Below are positions 6,275 to 6,367 of a stretch of DNA of 6,367 nt, piece by piece. Numbering within the stretch: the stretch's first letter is position 1; the number at the start of each line of letters is the position of its first letter. Origin of the DNA: Desulfobacteraceae bacterium (GTDB taxonomy: Bacteria > Desulfobacterota > Desulfobacteria > Desulfobacterales > Desulfosarcinaceae); NCBI GenBank assembly GCA_027025615.1, contig JALVQM010000449.1, forward strand, positions 19,299-25,665, written 5' to 3'. The notes beneath the pieces are model-generated. The model saw nothing but the letters and a program-made list of their open reading frames with translations. It did no database searches and was not told the DNA's origin. A program made the position numbers and the translations under genes.

Positions 6275-6357
6275 GACCTGCCATCCTTGCAACGTGGGTT
6301 ATATTGAGGCATAAAAATATCAACATCAATACAGTGCCATAACCAAGGAGGCAGGTC
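6275..6357 (+). promoter_or_regulatory. Long dyad that sequesters the ribosome binding site of the next gene
   Basis: GACCTGCC (6275-6282) and TCCTTG (6284-6289), with A6283 bulged, pair with CAAGGA (6344-6349) and GGCAGGTC (6350-6357). This gives a 14-bp stem around a 54-base loop. The 3' arm contains the whole AAGGAGG ribosome site (6345-6351) and ends on the base before the ATG at 6358. Inside the loop GTTAT/ATAAC (6298-6302 and 6339-6343) and ATTGA/TCAAT (6303-6307 and 6326-6330) can also pair. RNA begun upstream of 6275 would hide the ribosome site; RNA begun within the loop would not. On the minus strand the stem is followed by TTTTTT, so it might also act as a leftward terminator, though the loop is large for that. 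Confidence 0.65.
6287..6315 (+). promoter_or_regulatory. Candidate promoter within the loop of the dyad
   Basis: TTGCAA (6287-6292) matches four of six bases of the -35 consensus. CATAAA (6310-6315) matches four of six of the -10, with a 17-base spacer. Initiation would fall near 6322, giving a leader of about 35 bases that contains the ribosome site but lacks the 5' arm of the dyad. The match is modest, and the region is AT-rich enough for chance matches. Confidence 0.35.
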
Positions 6358-6367
6358 ATGAAAAAAA
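6358..6367 (+). CDS. Start of a rightward gene running out of the window (partial)
   Basis: ATG at 6358 is followed by AAAAAAA to the end of the window, giving Met-Lys-Lys. AAGGAGG (6345-6351) stands 6 bases ahead, a near-perfect ribosome site, so a real gene start is likely although only three codons are visible. The product cannot be identified. The self-sequestering leader makes a transposase a reasonable guess; a lysine-rich signal peptide is equally compatible with the three codons. Confidence 0.55.

Noticed and set aside
6256..6284. Perfect TTGACA at 6256-6261 as a -35 box
   Set aside because: Bases 16 to 18 downstream (around TGCCAT) do not resemble a -10, and a transcript from there would contain the blocking 5' arm. 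It may be a remnant or part of an element end.
6325..6339. TGGCAC on the minus strand as a sigma-54 -24 box
   Set aside because: The required GC at the -12 position is missing at the correct spacing.
1..6367. CRISPR arrays, tRNA or rRNA genes, tandem repeats
   Set aside because: No regularly spaced direct repeats, cloverleaf-like sequence or rRNA-like stretch was seen on either strand.

Overview
The window looks like part of a cell-surface polysaccharide locus of a Gram-negative bacterium. It holds two glycosyltransferases, two PAPS-dependent-type sulfotransferases and one large secreted right-handed beta-helix protein. A REP-like palindrome with a GTAG foot lies at the left edge. Such palindromes are best known from Pseudomonas and other Pseudomonadota, so that phylum is the best guess; Desulfobacterota are also possible. 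No gene here fixes the taxon.

Layout. Positions 1-33 may be the last codons of an upstream gene. Positions 34-128 hold the REP-like hairpin, a second GC-rich hairpin and a terminator-like hairpin. A rightward unit follows: sulfotransferase (129-1061), family 2 glycosyltransferase (1058-2026) and GT4-type glycosyltransferase (2026-3240). Its genes overlap by 4 and 1 bases, so it is a tightly coupled operon. Its probable terminator is embedded in the last codons of the third gene. A leftward unit converges on it with one base between the stop codons: the beta-helix protein (start taken at 6102, end 4231) and then a second sulfotransferase (4228-3242), which starts at TTG two bases after the preceding stop. 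Positions 6103-6357 form an AT-rich divergent intergenic region. It ends in a 14-bp dyad that pairs the ribosome binding site of a rightward gene whose ATG is at 6358 and whose body lies outside the window.

How the genes fit together (inference). The glycosyltransferases would add sugars to a lipid-linked or growing glycan, and the sulfotransferases would sulfate it. The exported beta-helix protein would bind, cleave or epimerise the polymer outside the inner membrane. No polymerase, flippase, exosortase or PAPS synthesis gene is visible, so the window is a fragment of a larger locus. The gene beginning at 6358 may belong to a mobile element, because its SD-sequestering hairpin with a promoter in the loop resembles the arrangement that protects some transposase genes from read-through translation. 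All five main genes belong to known broad families. I see no clearly novel defence or RNA system; the most unusual structure is the dyad at 6275-6357.
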